From Rhodospirillales bacterium (GTDB taxonomy: Bacteria > Pseudomonadota > Alphaproteobacteria > Micavibrionales > Micavibrionaceae), in contig JACKJB010000003.1 of the NCBI GenBank assembly GCA_020638155.1, positions 265,285 to 329,284 on the forward strand: a stretch of DNA of 64,000 nt, given 5' to 3'. Shown one piece after another: positions 1 to 8,525 of this stretch (within the stretch, counting starts at the first letter, position 1; every line of letters begins with the position of its first letter). The translations under genes and the position numbers were made by a program. The notes beneath the pieces were generated by a model. It was given only the letters and a program-made list of their open reading frames with translations. It was not told the origin of the DNA and did no database searches.

Positions 1-829
1 GCGCCGCGCCCATCGATAAGGAGCCCGTATCCCCCATGAATACCGCGGCAGGCGGGGCGTTAAACCACAAAAATCCCATCCCCGCACCGATCAGCGCGCC
101 GCAGATAATCGCAAGCTCCCCGGCACCGGGCACAAGGTGGATCCCCAGATACGGCGCATAAACCGCATTCCCGGCCAGATAGCAGATCAGCCCGAAGCAG
201 GCCGCCGCGATCATCACCGGTCCGATCGCCAGCCCGTCCAGACCGTCCGTCAGGTTAACGGCGTTGGATGCGCCGACAATCACCAGCACGGCGAACGGCA
301 CAAAAAACAGGCCCAGCGGCAACAGGAAATCTTTGACGAACGGGATCGCCAGCCCCGTGACCTGCGTATCCTTAGTAAACATCATATAGGCAAGCACAGC
401 CGCGCAGGCCGCCCCGCCTTCTAGCAGCAAGCGCAGCTTGCCCGGTACGCCCTGGTGCGAGCGCTTGGTCAGCTTGGCGTAATCATCGGCAAAACCGATC
501 GCGCCAAAAGCGGCGATCACCCCGGCGACAATCCACACGAACGGATTTGTCAGGTTTGCCCATAAAAGCACTGAAATACCGGCAGAAATCAGGATCATTA
601 ACCCGCCCATGGTCGGGGTGCCGGCTTTGCTCAAATGGTCAGGGCCGACATCGCGCAGCGGCTGGCCTTCGCCCTGCTTGGATTTAAGCCAGCGAATCAT
701 GCCCGGCCCGATCAGAAAACAGATAATAAGCGCCGTAATCACCGCGCCGCCCGTCCGAAAGGTCAGGTAACGGAACAGGTTGAAAAATATAAAGTCTTCC
801 GCCAGTGGCGTCAGAAGATTATAGAGCAT
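1..829 (-). CDS. mraY: Phospho-N-acetylmuramoyl-pentapeptide transferase MraY (3' part beyond window)
   Basis: Integral membrane enzyme that transfers phospho-MurNAc-pentapeptide from UDP to undecaprenyl phosphate, giving lipid I. The reading frame starts MLYNLLTPLAED at 829 and runs off the left edge after about 276 codons, so the C-terminal quarter is missing. Visible family motifs are the GTPTMGG stretch, GFADDYAK (catalytic Asp pair), NAVNLTDGLDGLA and the MGDTGS motif near the edge, separated by hydrophobic helices. The start lies inside the end of murF (11-bp overlap), as expected for a translationally coupled gene of the dcw cluster. The truncation is caused by the window boundary and is not a mutation. 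Confidence 0.96.
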   Translation of the reverse strand, partial: MLYNLLTPLAEDFIFFNLFRYLTFRTGGAVITALIICFLIGPGMIRWLKSKQGEGQPLRDVGPDHLSKAGTPTMGGLMILISAGISVLLWANLTNPFVWIVAGVIAAFGAIGFADDYAKLTKRSHQGVPGKLRLLLEGGAACAAVLAYMMFTKDTQVTGLAIPFVKDFLLPLGLFFVPFAVLVIVGASNAVNLTDGLDGLAIGPVMIAAACFGLICYLAGNAVYAPYLGIHLVPGAGELAIICGALIGAGMGFLWFNAPPAAVFMGDTGSLSMGAA

Positions 830-2288
830 CTACTTCTTCCTTGTTTACAGCCTTGCCGCTTTTACGGCCCGGCAATGCGCGCAGTGCTTCGACAATGATC
901 TGCATGCGCGGTTTTTCGCCGCCGCCGCGCGAGCCTTTGACCATTACGACATCACCGGGGGTCAGAACGTCCGGGACGATTTTGGCCAGCTCGACACTGT
1001 CATCGCTATGCGCGCCGCGCCGGTCCTGCGGCAGGGCATCATACAGGTTTTTCATCAGAGGACCACAAGTATATACAAGCTGGACGTCCGCCGCTTCGAG
1101 CGGCAGGGCGAGGTCTGCATGAAGCTGCGGCGCCTGTTTGCCAAGCTCATACATATCCCCCAGCACGGCAATCCGCCGCCCGCCCCGGCCCGGATCAATC
1201 AGGGCCAGAACCTTAAACGCCGCCTTCATCGCCACCGGGGACGCGTTGTAGCTTTCATCGATCAGCATCACCGGGTTTTCCGGATCGCCGATATCCAGAT
1301 ATTCGCGCTTGCCGCGCCCGGCAACGCCTTCATATTTTTCAAGCGCCCTGGCCGCTTTTGCCACATCACCGCCCGCCAGCTTTACCGCGAGTAAAACAGC
1401 GAGGACATTTTGCACGATATGACGGCCCGGCACAGGCAGGGTGAATGACACATCTTCATCTATAATCTGAGCTTTTACCCGTGAACCATTTGCAGCTTCT
1501 AAACAATCAAGCAGGCGCGCATCCGCTTCGGCGCTTTCCCCGAAAGAGCGCACCTGCACGCCCTTATCTTCGGCTTTTGCTTTAAGATGAGCGAAGAATT
1601 CATTGTCATGATTTAAAACTGCGGTGCCACCCGGAACGATCCCTTCAAAGATTTCCGCCTTGGCATCAGCAATCTGCTCCAGCGAGTCGAAATGCTCCAT
1701 ATGCACGGGCGCAATCGTGGTGATGATGGCGATGTCAGGCCGCACCATTTTCGTCAGCGGGGTGATTTCCCCGACATGGTTCATGCCGACTTCGAAAATG
1801 CCATAATCCGCCCCGGCATGCATATTCCCGAGCGTGAACGGGACGCCCCAGTGATTATTATATGACGCCCGGCTGGCATGAGTTTGTCCGAGCGCGCCGA
1901 AAGCCAGCGCCAGCATTTCCTTGGTCCCGGTCTTTCCGACCGAGCCGGTTACCGCGATGATTTTGGTGCCGCTGCGATCCCGCGCCGCGCAGCCCAATGC
2001 CCGCAAGGCGGCCAGCGTATCATCAACCAGCAGGAGCGGCGCATCTTCCGGCACGTCATCAGGAACACGGGAGACCAGCGCCGCCGCCGCGCCTTTTTCA
2101 AGAGCCTGCGCGACGTAATTATGGCCGTCGCTATGCTCGCCTTCCAGCGCGATAAACAGCGCCCCGCGCTCCAGTGTGCGCGTATCGATCGACAACGATG
2201 TCGCGGCCCACTCTTTGGCGGCCTGCCCTCCCGTGGCTTTCGCTGCTTCGGCTGCCGTCCAGATGACATTGGATGTGGCGTTGGTCAT
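819..2288 (-). CDS. murF: UDP-N-acetylmuramoyl-tripeptide--D-alanyl-D-alanine ligase MurF
   Basis: Cytoplasmic ATP-dependent ligase that adds D-Ala-D-Ala to UDP-MurNAc-tripeptide, the last soluble step of peptidoglycan precursor synthesis. The 489-residue protein has the Mur-ligase layout: an N-terminal substrate domain (SIDTRTLERGALFIAL), the P-loop TGSVGKTGTKEML near residue 117, the central motif NNHWGVPFTLGNM and the C-terminal domain with DESYNASPVAMKAA. The P-loop reads GKTGTK rather than the common GKTTTK, a mild variation. It starts 2 bp after the murE stop and overlaps mraY, so it belongs to the same operon. Confidence 0.97.
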   Translation of the reverse strand: MTNATSNVIWTAAEAAKATGGQAAKEWAATSLSIDTRTLERGALFIALEGEHSDGHNYVAQALEKGAAAALVSRVPDDVPEDAPLLLVDDTLAALRALGCAARDRSGTKIIAVTGSVGKTGTKEMLALAFGALGQTHASRASYNNHWGVPFTLGNMHAGADYGIFEVGMNHVGEITPLTKMVRPDIAIITTIAPVHMEHFDSLEQIADAKAEIFEGIVPGGTAVLNHDNEFFAHLKAKAEDKGVQVRSFGESAEADARLLDCLEAANGSRVKAQIIDEDVSFTLPVPGRHIVQNVLAVLLAVKLAGGDVAKAARALEKYEGVAGRGKREYLDIGDPENPVMLIDESYNASPVAMKAAFKVLALIDPGRGGRRIAVLGDMYELGKQAPQLHADLALPLEAADVQLVYTCGPLMKNLYDALPQDRRGAHSDDSVELAKIVPDVLTPGDVVMVKGSRGGGEKPRMQIIVEALRALPGRKSGKAVNKEEVDAL

Positions 2289-2290
2289 GG

Positions 2291-3742
2291 TCAGTTTTTC
2301 CCCATAGCTTTCTTCGCTTCGGTGACGTCATCGAACGGCTCGACGGTGTCCCCGATAATTTGCCCCTGTTCATGCCCTTTCCCGGCAATCACAAGGACGT
2401 CCCCTTGCTTCATTTCCCCTATCGCCCACCGGATCGCTTCGCGGCGTCCGGGTATTTCTTTTGCCTTATTCTGTGCACCGTCCATCATGGCGGCCCGGAT
2501 CTGTGCCGGGTCTTCGCTGCGCGGATTATCGTCGGTGATGACGGCAATGTCTGATTGCTCTGCCGCGATCCGCCCCATGACCGGGCGCTTGCGGGAATCA
2601 CGGTCGCCGCCGCAGCCGATCACGCATAAAAGCCGCCCGGCCGTATGCGGCCTTAAGGCCAGCAGGATATTTTCAAGCGCATCGGGGGTATGGGCATAAT
2701 CGACATAGACCGCGCCGAGCGCGCTCCCCGGCACAAGCTCCAGCCGCCCCGGCACCCCTTTGAGGGCGGCGAGATGCGATACGATCTCTTCACTGCGCGC
2801 ATCATCATCCGGGGCCTGCGCCATCACAAGGCCGAGCGCGCACAGCGCGTTCATAACCTGAAACGCGCCGACCAGCGGAATATTGACTGTATAAGGCTTG
2901 CCGTGCAGCTCGATTGTGATCTGCTGGCCGTCCGGCGCGGGGGTGACATTTTTGAGCGTAATATCCTTGCCGGCAGAACCATAGGACAGGATACGGCAAT
3001 CCCGTTTTTGCACCCTGTCGCACAGTTCGGCAAATTCGGGGATATCGGCATTCAGGACCGCCGTGCCACCTTCGGCAAGGATCTCTTCAAACAGGTGCGC
3101 CTTGGCGATCAGGTAATCTTCCATCGTGCCGTGGTAATCAAGATGATCGTGCGAGAGATTTGTAAAGGCGGCGGCATCGGCGCGGACGCCGTCAAGACGG
3201 CTTTGGTGCAGACCGTGACTGGAAGCCTCCATCGCCAGATGCGTAATCCCCGCGGCGGCAAGATCGGCCAGTTCGGCATGCAAGGCGACAGGATCAGGCG
3301 TGGTCATCGACCCGCCGCGCTCCAGATCGCGGCCCCGTACCCCGAGCGTCCCAAGGCTGGCCGCTTTTTCACCCAACGCGAGCCAGAGCTGGCGTGTAAA
3401 ATCGACCGTGGAGGTTTTGCCGTTTGTGCCGGTGACCGCGACGGTCACCTCCGGCTGCCGTCTGTAAAAGCGCGACGCCATCTGCGCCAGCGCCCGGCGG
3501 GGGTTTTCCGCGGTTACATGCGCGACGCCTTCTGCCGCATCCATGGCCACGCCCGGCTCGCTTAAGACCGCTACAGCCCCGTGCCGGACCGCATCGATGA
3601 TATAGCGCGCGCCGTCATCACGGTTTCCCGGCAGGGCCGCGAACAGCCAGCCTTCTTCCACCCGGCGGCTGTCATGGGTCAGACCCCTGATCTCAGGATT
3701 ATTTTCGCCCTGATATGTTTTGCTCAGATCAGTGAGACGCAA
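2291..3742 (-). CDS. murE: UDP-MurNAc-tripeptide synthetase MurE (meso-DAP adding)
   Basis: Cytoplasmic ligase that adds the third amino acid to UDP-MurNAc-dipeptide. The P-loop TGTNGKTSTVDF and the signature DNPRSEDP are present; in this family DNPR marks meso-diaminopimelate as substrate, so the wall is predicted to be of DAP type. I chose the TTG at 3742 (LRLTDLSKTY, 483 residues). It is preceded by AAGGAG with a 6-base spacer and matches the usual MurE N-terminus. An ATG at 3772 would add ten residues and has no better ribosome site. The chosen start overlaps the ftsI stop by 14 bp, and murF follows after 2 bp. Confidence 0.95.
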   Translation of the reverse strand: MRLTDLSKTYQGENNPEIRGLTHDSRRVEEGWLFAALPGNRDDGARYIIDAVRHGAVAVLSEPGVAMDAAEGVAHVTAENPRRALAQMASRFYRRQPEVTVAVTGTNGKTSTVDFTRQLWLALGEKAASLGTLGVRGRDLERGGSMTTPDPVALHAELADLAAAGITHLAMEASSHGLHQSRLDGVRADAAAFTNLSHDHLDYHGTMEDYLIAKAHLFEEILAEGGTAVLNADIPEFAELCDRVQKRDCRILSYGSAGKDITLKNVTPAPDGQQITIELHGKPYTVNIPLVGAFQVMNALCALGLVMAQAPDDDARSEEIVSHLAALKGVPGRLELVPGSALGAVYVDYAHTPDALENILLALRPHTAGRLLCVIGCGGDRDSRKRPVMGRIAAEQSDIAVITDDNPRSEDPAQIRAAMMDGAQNKAKEIPGRREAIRWAIGEMKQGDVLVIAGKGHEQGQIIGDTVEPFDDVTEAKKAMGKN

Positions 3743-5486
3743 GCGGATCTCCTTCCGGTTTGTAATCGACATAGCGTTTTAACGATGCGGCGATATCGTC
3801 CGCAGGCCCGGCTTGCGTGGGCGGTATGCCCAGCACCCCGGCCATCGCGCTGATAATTTTTCCGACCGCCGGGGCGGCAACCCAGCCACCGGTGGCATAT
3901 CCAAAACTTTCTTTCGTCCCTTTGGGCTCATCGACCATCACGAACACGGCATAGCGCGGCGCTTCCATCGGGAAAAATCCCAGGAACGAGGAAATCTTTT
4001 TACGGCGGTCATAGCCGCCTTTCGGTCCGGGTTTTTCCGCCGTGCCGGTCTTGCCGCCGACGCTGTACCCCGGCACATCGGCATTCGTGCCCGTGCCGTC
4101 AGTAACCACCAGCCGCATCAACTGGCGCATCCTATGGGCGGTTTGTGGCGAAACAATGCGCAGTTCCGGTTCCAAAGTTTGATCTTTTTGCGGCGCGTCT
4201 GCCTTATTGTCGTTTTTGCTTTTAATCAGGGTCGGCTGCACGGCGATGCCGCCATTGGCGATACTGGACGCGGCCATCACCATCTGCAGCGGGGTCACCG
4301 CAATGCCGTGACCGTAAGAAGCGGTCAGCGTATTGATGTCGCGCCAGACCCCCGGCACGATCGGGGTGCCGACCTCATCGATTTCAAACGCCATCTTATC
4401 CATCAGGCCGAGATCCTGATAAAAATCTTTCAGGCGCTGCGTCCCGACCATTTCCCCCATCAGGGCCGCACCGATATTGGAAGAATGCATGAAGACTTCC
4501 GGCACATTCATCGGGCGCTTTTCCGGGTGGTAATCGGAAATTTTAAACCGCCCGCGCTTAAGCGGCTCGGTCGTATTAAATGTGTAATCCATGCCGACAT
4601 TTTCAAATTCCAACAGCGCCGCCGTGGAGAAAATCTTGAAGGTCGAGCCCAGCTCGTAAACCCCGAGCGTGACATTATTAAAGAGCTGCTGCGGTCCGGC
4701 GGCTCCCGGATCGTGCGGATCGAAATCAGGCAGGGACACCGCCGCCAGCACATCACCGCCGGCGATATCGACAATCACACCCGCGCCGCCTTTACCGGAA
4801 TAGGTATTCACCGCCGCCAGCAGTTCCCGGCGCAGGATATGCTGCAGCCGGATATCAATCGTCATCGCCAGCGGTTCGCCGTTGTCTTCAAGCAGCCGGT
4901 TAAAGCTGCGTTCCACCCCGGCAAGGCCGTTGCCGTCCACATCGGTATAGCCGACCATATGCGCCGCCATCGGCCCTTGCGGGTAGATGCGGCGGCGCTC
5001 GGTTTTAAAATCAAGACCGGGATGACCGAGCTCCAGCACTTGATATTGCTCGTGCGGGGTCAGGTTACGTTTCAGCCAGACAAAGCGGCCTTTGCGTTGC
5101 AGGCGCTGCAGGGTATCGCCATAGACAAGATCGGGGAACAGGTCCGTTAATTCACGCGCGACCTGCTCCGGGTCAGGGACCAGGGCCGGGTCGGCAAACA
5201 GCGAGGCCGTATCCAGCGAGGTCGCCAGGATCACCCCGTTACGATCGACGATATCGGCGCGGAACGTTTCCGGCGCGGCGGCAGCGACAACCGTGCCGTT
5301 TTCACGATCAACGGCACGATGCCCCTGGATGATCGTCAGATCGAAGACGCGGACCGCGACCAGAATATAGGCCAGCACGAATACGACACTAATCATCGCC
5401 ACGCGGCTGCGGGCCGTATCAAGAGCGGAATGGCGGGAGCCCCTGATCCGCAGGGTCTTTTTGACAAAGGACGGCATGCTATTCAT
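3729..5486 (-). CDS. ftsI: Septal peptidoglycan transpeptidase FtsI (PBP3)
   Basis: Divisome transpeptidase that cross-links septal peptidoglycan in the periplasm. A short cytoplasmic tail is followed by one membrane helix (about residues 31-53), the PBP dimerization domain (FRADIVDRNGVILATSL) and the transpeptidase domain with STFK (catalytic Ser281), SSN (SSNIGAAL) and KTGTAEKP. The start at ATG 5486 (585 residues) has GGAGGG five bases upstream; an in-frame ATG at 5501 would add five residues. It overlaps the ftsL end by 8 bp and the murE start by 14 bp, the usual coupled arrangement. Confidence 0.96.
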   Translation of the reverse strand: MNSMPSFVKKTLRIRGSRHSALDTARSRVAMISVVFVLAYILVAVRVFDLTIIQGHRAVDRENGTVVAAAAPETFRADIVDRNGVILATSLDTASLFADPALVPDPEQVARELTDLFPDLVYGDTLQRLQRKGRFVWLKRNLTPHEQYQVLELGHPGLDFKTERRRIYPQGPMAAHMVGYTDVDGNGLAGVERSFNRLLEDNGEPLAMTIDIRLQHILRRELLAAVNTYSGKGGAGVIVDIAGGDVLAAVSLPDFDPHDPGAAGPQQLFNNVTLGVYELGSTFKIFSTAALLEFENVGMDYTFNTTEPLKRGRFKISDYHPEKRPMNVPEVFMHSSNIGAALMGEMVGTQRLKDFYQDLGLMDKMAFEIDEVGTPIVPGVWRDINTLTASYGHGIAVTPLQMVMAASSIANGGIAVQPTLIKSKNDNKADAPQKDQTLEPELRIVSPQTAHRMRQLMRLVVTDGTGTNADVPGYSVGGKTGTAEKPGPKGGYDRRKKISSFLGFFPMEAPRYAVFVMVDEPKGTKESFGYATGGWVAAPAVGKIISAMAGVLGIPPTQAGPADDIAASLKRYVDYKPEGDPLASH

Positions 5487-5940
5487 CGGTGCCCTCCGCA
5501 TCGCTTAAAGACTCGAGCAAAGACTGGAACTGCATATGATCCTGCGCAGGCGGAACGGGCGCCTTGGGCTGCGGCAGGCGCGGCGCTTCGGGCGTAATTT
5601 CCAGTGACGCCGGCTGCGCGGCGAGAAGCGGTTTGCGCGGCGGCATGACCGGCAGCGTGACCTGCGGCAGATCGGAAACGTTCTCGCCGACACTAAAGGC
5701 CGCCGCAGACGACAGGCCCAGATATTCAGCCGCCAGCGCTTCAAGACGATCGGGCCGGTTCAGGTAATCCCATTCCGCATCCAGGACGCGGATCGATTGC
5801 TGCTCGCTCTGCACCGCCTGCGTCATGCCGGCAAGACGGTCTTCTGCCTGCTGGACATGTTGCGAGGTCCAGAACAGCAAGGCGCCGGCGGCGACTGCGC
5901 CCCCGACCGATAACAGCGTCGATACGCGGAACAGCCTCAT
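5479..5940 (-). CDS. ftsL: Cell division protein FtsL-like
   Basis: Short bitopic protein at the position where alphaproteobacterial dcw clusters carry ftsL, between rsmH and ftsI. It has an N-terminal membrane helix (about residues 8-26) followed by a heptad-like stretch (VQQAEDRLAGMTQAVQSEQQ) and the FtsL-type LDAEWDYLNRPDRLEALA segment that ends the family domain. The C-terminal 60 residues are Pro/Ala-rich and probably unstructured. FtsL normally forms a periplasmic coiled-coil complex with FtsB and FtsQ that recruits FtsW/FtsI. The start overlaps the rsmH stop as ATGA. FtsL is poorly conserved, so the call rests on topology, the LNRPDRLE motif and position. Confidence 0.9.
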   Translation of the reverse strand: MRLFRVSTLLSVGGAVAAGALLFWTSQHVQQAEDRLAGMTQAVQSEQQSIRVLDAEWDYLNRPDRLEALAAEYLGLSSAAAFSVGENVSDLPQVTLPVMPPRKPLLAAQPASLEITPEAPRLPQPKAPVPPAQDHMQFQSLLESLSDAEGTDE

Positions 5941-6926
5941 CCAAAGCCCTCCGCATATTTTTGGGTTACGGGCGTTTTTGAAGGGGGAGCATTTGTGCGG
6001 ACAGCCACGCGCATACGCGCAGACCGGGCACGGGGGTTGGAAGCGGATTCTTCCTCAGATGGGAAAACCGCTTTACGGGAGGGAAGCGTGAATGAGGGAA
6101 GATCCCCGTCATCCGGCGCATCGGGAAGATAACGGGAGCCGCGGCCTTGCTGGCCGGAGCGCTCCCGCAGGAAATGTTTGACGATAGAATCTTCAAGCGA
6201 ATGGAACGAAACGACGATCAGCCGCCCGCCTTCGGACAGAAGATGTTCGGATGTGGCCAAAGCGCGCTCCAGCTCGCCAAGCTCATCATTGACGGCAATG
6301 CGCAATGCCTGGAAGGTGCGCGTTGCCGGATCGATCTGGTCTTTTGATTTGGGCACGGCCGCGCGAACGAGATCGGCAAGCCGCCCGGTCGTCTCAATCG
6401 TCGCTTCGGCGCGAGCGGCGACAATCTGCCGGGCGATCCTGCGCGAATGCCGCTCTTCGCCGTAACGGTAAATCAAATCGGCAAGGTCTTTTTCCGCCAG
6501 CGTATTGACGATATCCGCCGCCGTCCGGCCGCCGCTATCGCGGTCCATCCGCATATCCAGCGGCGCATCATAGCGGAACGAAAAACCGCGCTCCGCCTGG
6601 TCGATCTGCATGGAGGACACGCCGATATCGATAACAAACCCGTCAACACGCTCATAACCGGTAGCGCGAACAAGCGCCAGCACATCGCCAAAGCAGCCGT
6701 AATTCAGCACAAGCCGCTGCCCGTATTTTTCGGTGAGCGCCGCCCCGGCTTCCAGAGCGCTGCGGTCCCGGTCGATCGCCAGCACCGTGCAATCAGACGC
6801 GTCGAGAAAAGCGCTGCTGTATCCGCCCGCACCGAACGTGCCATCGACATAAACCTCCCCATCCTGCGGCGCCAGCGCAGCCAGCACATCATTCAGCATG
6901 ACAGGGATATGGGGCGCTTCGGTCAT
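5937..6926 (-). CDS. rsmH: 16S rRNA (cytosine-1402-N4)-methyltransferase RsmH (MraW)
   Basis: SAM-dependent methyltransferase acting on C1402 of 16S rRNA in the decoding centre. The 329-residue protein starts with HIPVMLNDVLAAL and then has the SAM-binding motif VDGTFGAGGYSSAFL, the family stretch VDGFVIDIGVSSMQIDQAERGFSF (in part) and FQALRIAVNDELGELE, and ends in the VVSFHSLEDSIVKHF motif. It overlaps mraZ upstream and ftsL downstream, each by the 4-bp ATGA, so translation is probably coupled along the cluster. Confidence 0.97.
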   Translation of the reverse strand: MTEAPHIPVMLNDVLAALAPQDGEVYVDGTFGAGGYSSAFLDASDCTVLAIDRDRSALEAGAALTEKYGQRLVLNYGCFGDVLALVRATGYERVDGFVIDIGVSSMQIDQAERGFSFRYDAPLDMRMDRDSGGRTAADIVNTLAEKDLADLIYRYGEERHSRRIARQIVAARAEATIETTGRLADLVRAAVPKSKDQIDPATRTFQALRIAVNDELGELERALATSEHLLSEGGRLIVVSFHSLEDSIVKHFLRERSGQQGRGSRYLPDAPDDGDLPSFTLPSRKAVFPSEEESASNPRARSARMRVAVRTNAPPSKTPVTQKYAEGFG

Positions 6927-7378
6927 GCCGCACCGCCTTTGGGCAGGGTCAGCCCTTTATCCTGAACGCTTTGCCGCGCCTGCGCCCGGCGCGCTTCGAA
7001 GGCGGCCGGATTCCAGACCTGGAATTTACGGCCCAGCCCGACAAAGGCCGCCTGCTCTTCCAGCCCGGCAAAGCCGGTCAGATCGGACGGCAGGATCACC
7101 CGGCCATCCCCGTCAAAGGGAAGCTGGACCGCTTCGCCAAAAATCGCGGTCGCCATATCGTCCTGCTCGGCAGAAAACAGGTCAAAATGATCCAGCCGGT
7201 CGCCCAGCATCTCCATCGCTGACTGCCCGAACCCTTCGAGGCAGGCATGATTGTTAGAGCGGAACAGCACCACCCCCTGGAACGGCTGATCCGCGAGCGC
7301 GGCACGGAACGACGCGGGCACGGAAACCCGGCCCTTGCGATCAACCTTGTTCACATATGTAGACAGAAACAGCGCCAT
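6923..7378 (-). CDS. mraZ: Transcriptional regulator / cell division protein MraZ
   Basis: AbrB-fold DNA-binding protein that is the usual first gene of the dcw operon and represses it in Escherichia coli. Two copies of the characteristic motif are visible: VDRKGRVSVPASFR near the N-terminus and DGDGRVILPSDL about 70 residues later. I start at ATG 7378 (MALFLSTYVNK, 151 residues), which matches the normal family length and start and has AAGGGA about 10 bases upstream. A longer in-frame start at 7537 would place 53 non-homologous residues across the presumed operator and promoter. The stop overlaps rsmH by ATGA. Confidence 0.94.
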   Translation of the reverse strand: MALFLSTYVNKVDRKGRVSVPASFRAALADQPFQGVVLFRSNNHACLEGFGQSAMEMLGDRLDHFDLFSAEQDDMATAIFGEAVQLPFDGDGRVILPSDLTGFAGLEEQAAFVGLGRKFQVWNPAAFEARRAQARQSVQDKGLTLPKGGAA

Positions 7379-7496
7379 GCGCGCCGGTTCCCTTCGCGTT
7401 AAATTTTCAAACCATCCGGACCACAGGCCAAAAGCAGCTTCCCGTATCGCTTTTGCAGAACCTTGCCGGAACAAGATGCGCTCCACACCCTTCCTC

Positions 7497-7540
7497 ATGG
7501 AAAAACATGGATATCTATGGGATATCATGGAATTCAAAGG
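7497..7540 (+). promoter_or_regulatory. Candidate MraZ operator: ATGG repeats in 10-bp phase
   Basis: Four ATGG tetramers begin at 7497, 7507, 7517 and 7527, with an AAGG at 7537, exactly 10 bp apart on the strand opposite to mraZ. MraZ boxes are known as TGGGN direct repeats with 5-nt spacers, which is the same 10-bp period; here the units read TGGAA, TGGAT, TGGGA and TGGAA. The array lies about 120-160 bp upstream of the mraZ start and next to a TTGACC sequence (7548-7543, minus strand) that could be the -35 of the dcw promoter. Phase and position are seen; the binding is inferred. Confidence 0.5.
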
Positions 7541-7626
7541 GTGGTCAATTCAGCCCCGGGCCTTTGCCGAGGTTAACCACAGCTAATTGCCGCCACGGTC
7601 ATTTTAGATGAACGGAGACAAAAGCT

Positions 7627-7701
7627 GTCATTTCGAGGCAAAGCCGAGAAATCTTCTTAATATTAAAGGCTGAAGATCCCTCACATTCGTTCGGGATGAC
7701 A
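7627..7701. repeat. Dispersed palindromic repeat, GTCATTTCGA type
   Basis: Begins GTCATTTCGAGGCAAAGC and ends TTCGGGATGAC; internal arms GAGAAATCT and AGATCCCTCAC can fold back. The same element, inverted, lies at 16435-16504, and an interrupted copy lies at 28657-28766. Confidence 0.8.
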
Positions 7702-7860
7702 CCGCTTTCTTTCAATGAATTGCGCGAAACCCGCGAAAAACCTGCATAAATTTCTTTGTTATGAAAACAAACTTGCTTTTATCCACAGCTTATGGTAAAA
7801 GTGCTGCGTTCATGAAATGGACATTGTGTGTGAAAAAAAATGTGTGTGGGGAGAAATCTC

Positions 7861-8007
7861 ATGTTGGCAATAACGCTAATGCTGATACTGGCCGTTAATG
7901 GCGGTGTCTTTGCCGGTACGATCCTGTACTCGGCATGGCAAACCGCCAAGCTCGACCAGCTACTCGGCTTTGCTCAAAAACTATGGGATCTGCCGTTCCT
8001 GTCATAG
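7861..8007 (+). CDS. Small single-pass membrane protein (48 aa), unknown function
   Basis: A 48-codon frame starting at ATG 7861 and ending at TAG 8007. GGGGAG lies 7 bases upstream, and a strong hairpin terminator follows 30 bp after the stop, so it looks like a real one-gene transcription unit. The product starts MLAITLMLILAVNGGVFAGT, a hydrophobic stretch long enough for one membrane helix, and continues with an amphipathic tail rich in Leu and aromatic residues (AQKLWDLPFLS). I recognise no family. It could be a small membrane regulator or a type I toxin-like peptide, but nothing beyond size and hydrophobicity supports the latter. Confidence 0.65.
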   Translation: MLAITLMLILAVNGGVFAGTILYSAWQTAKLDQLLGFAQKLWDLPFLS

Positions 8008-8035
8008 GGGATAGCGGATTCACGTCTAAATAAAG

Positions 8036-8065
8036 AAAAGCCAGCCGTGTTTGCGGCTGGCTTTT
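8036..8065 (+). terminator. Rho-independent terminator after the small membrane protein
   Basis: A 12-bp perfect stem AAAAGCCAGCCG / CGGCTGGCTTTT with a 6-base loop and T-tract. The A-run on the other side makes it potentially bidirectional, so it could also stop transcripts leaving rnpB. Confidence 0.85.
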
Positions 8066-8146
8066 CGCATTTTCCTACGGCTTTTACAAAGCCGTTTTTA
8101 AAGAACACCCTATCGGGCGGCCTGCGGTCGCAGGCTTGAAAAAAAA

Positions 8147-8488
8147 GCCAGAAGACCTGTAAGCCGGGTTCTGTCGAGGATGACTATTCATCTGGGATGT
8201 TTGTTACCAAACACCTCTAGCAACCTACCCGGCCCCCGGCGGGGAAACACCACCATGTGGGGGCCCTATTTGGTCTTGCTTCCGGCGGGGTTTACCATGC
8301 CGTTTTTGTTACCAAAAACGCGGTGCGCTCTTACCGCACCCTTTCACCTTTACCGCCCCGAAGGACGGAAGTCTGCTCTCTGTTGCACTTTCCGTCAGGT
8401 CGCCCTGCCCGGCCGTTAGCCGGCGCCGTGTTTCCATGAAGCCCGGACTTTCCTCTCTTAAAAAAAGCAGCCATCCGGTCTTCTGGCG
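8147..8488 (-). ncRNA. rnpB: RNase P RNA (bacterial type A)
   Basis: Catalytic RNA of RNase P, which matures tRNA 5' ends. On the minus strand the gene opens with GCCAGAAGACC and closes with GGTCTTCTGGC, the complementary arms of helix P1. Conserved core blocks are readable: AGAGGAAAGTCCGGGCT shortly after the 5' end, ACAGAGAGCAGA in the middle, CTAGAGGTGTTTGG, and the 3' block ACCCGGCTTACAGGTCTT. The length of about 342 nt suits alphaproteobacteria. A T-run follows the 3' end directly (8146-8141). Confidence 0.95.
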
Positions 8489-8493
8489 GCGGT

Positions 8494-8522
8494 ACTATGA
8501 TGGTTTCAAAGCCGTTTGACAA
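8494..8522 (-). promoter_or_regulatory. rnpB promoter
   Basis: TTGTCA (8522-8517) and CATAGT (8499-8494), separated by 17 bp, on the minus strand. The predicted start, 6-7 bases downstream, coincides with the 5' arm of RNase P helix P1 at 8488, which supports both calls. Confidence 0.75.
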
Positions 8523-8525
8523 GTT

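Larger units (their letters stand above)
7379..7860. other. Intergenic region between mraZ and the small membrane protein
   Basis: No gene is supported here. It holds the mraZ leader and candidate operator (7497-7540), a palindromic repeat (7627-7701), and an AT-rich segment with one perfect DnaA-box sequence TTATCCACA at 7779-7787, just upstream of the small ORF at 7861. A single box is not enough for an origin. Confidence 0.6.

Noticed and set aside
3840..5150. Long plus-strand open frame opposite ftsI
   Set aside because: Antisense shadow of a gene with high third-position GC; no ribosome site, Arg/His-rich composition, no recognisable domain.
7379..7537. Longer MraZ starting at 7537
   Set aside because: The extra 53 residues are unlike the family and cover the promoter and phased repeats; ATG 7378 gives the normal length.
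7779..7787. Perfect DnaA box TTATCCACA as a sign of a replication origin
   Set aside because: Only one box, no cluster, no dnaA, hemE, parAB or AT-rich unwinding element nearby.
8119..8134. GCCTGCGGTCGCAGGC hairpin with A/T run as a separate sRNA terminator
   Set aside because: It lies at the rnpB 3' end and is more simply part of that terminator region.
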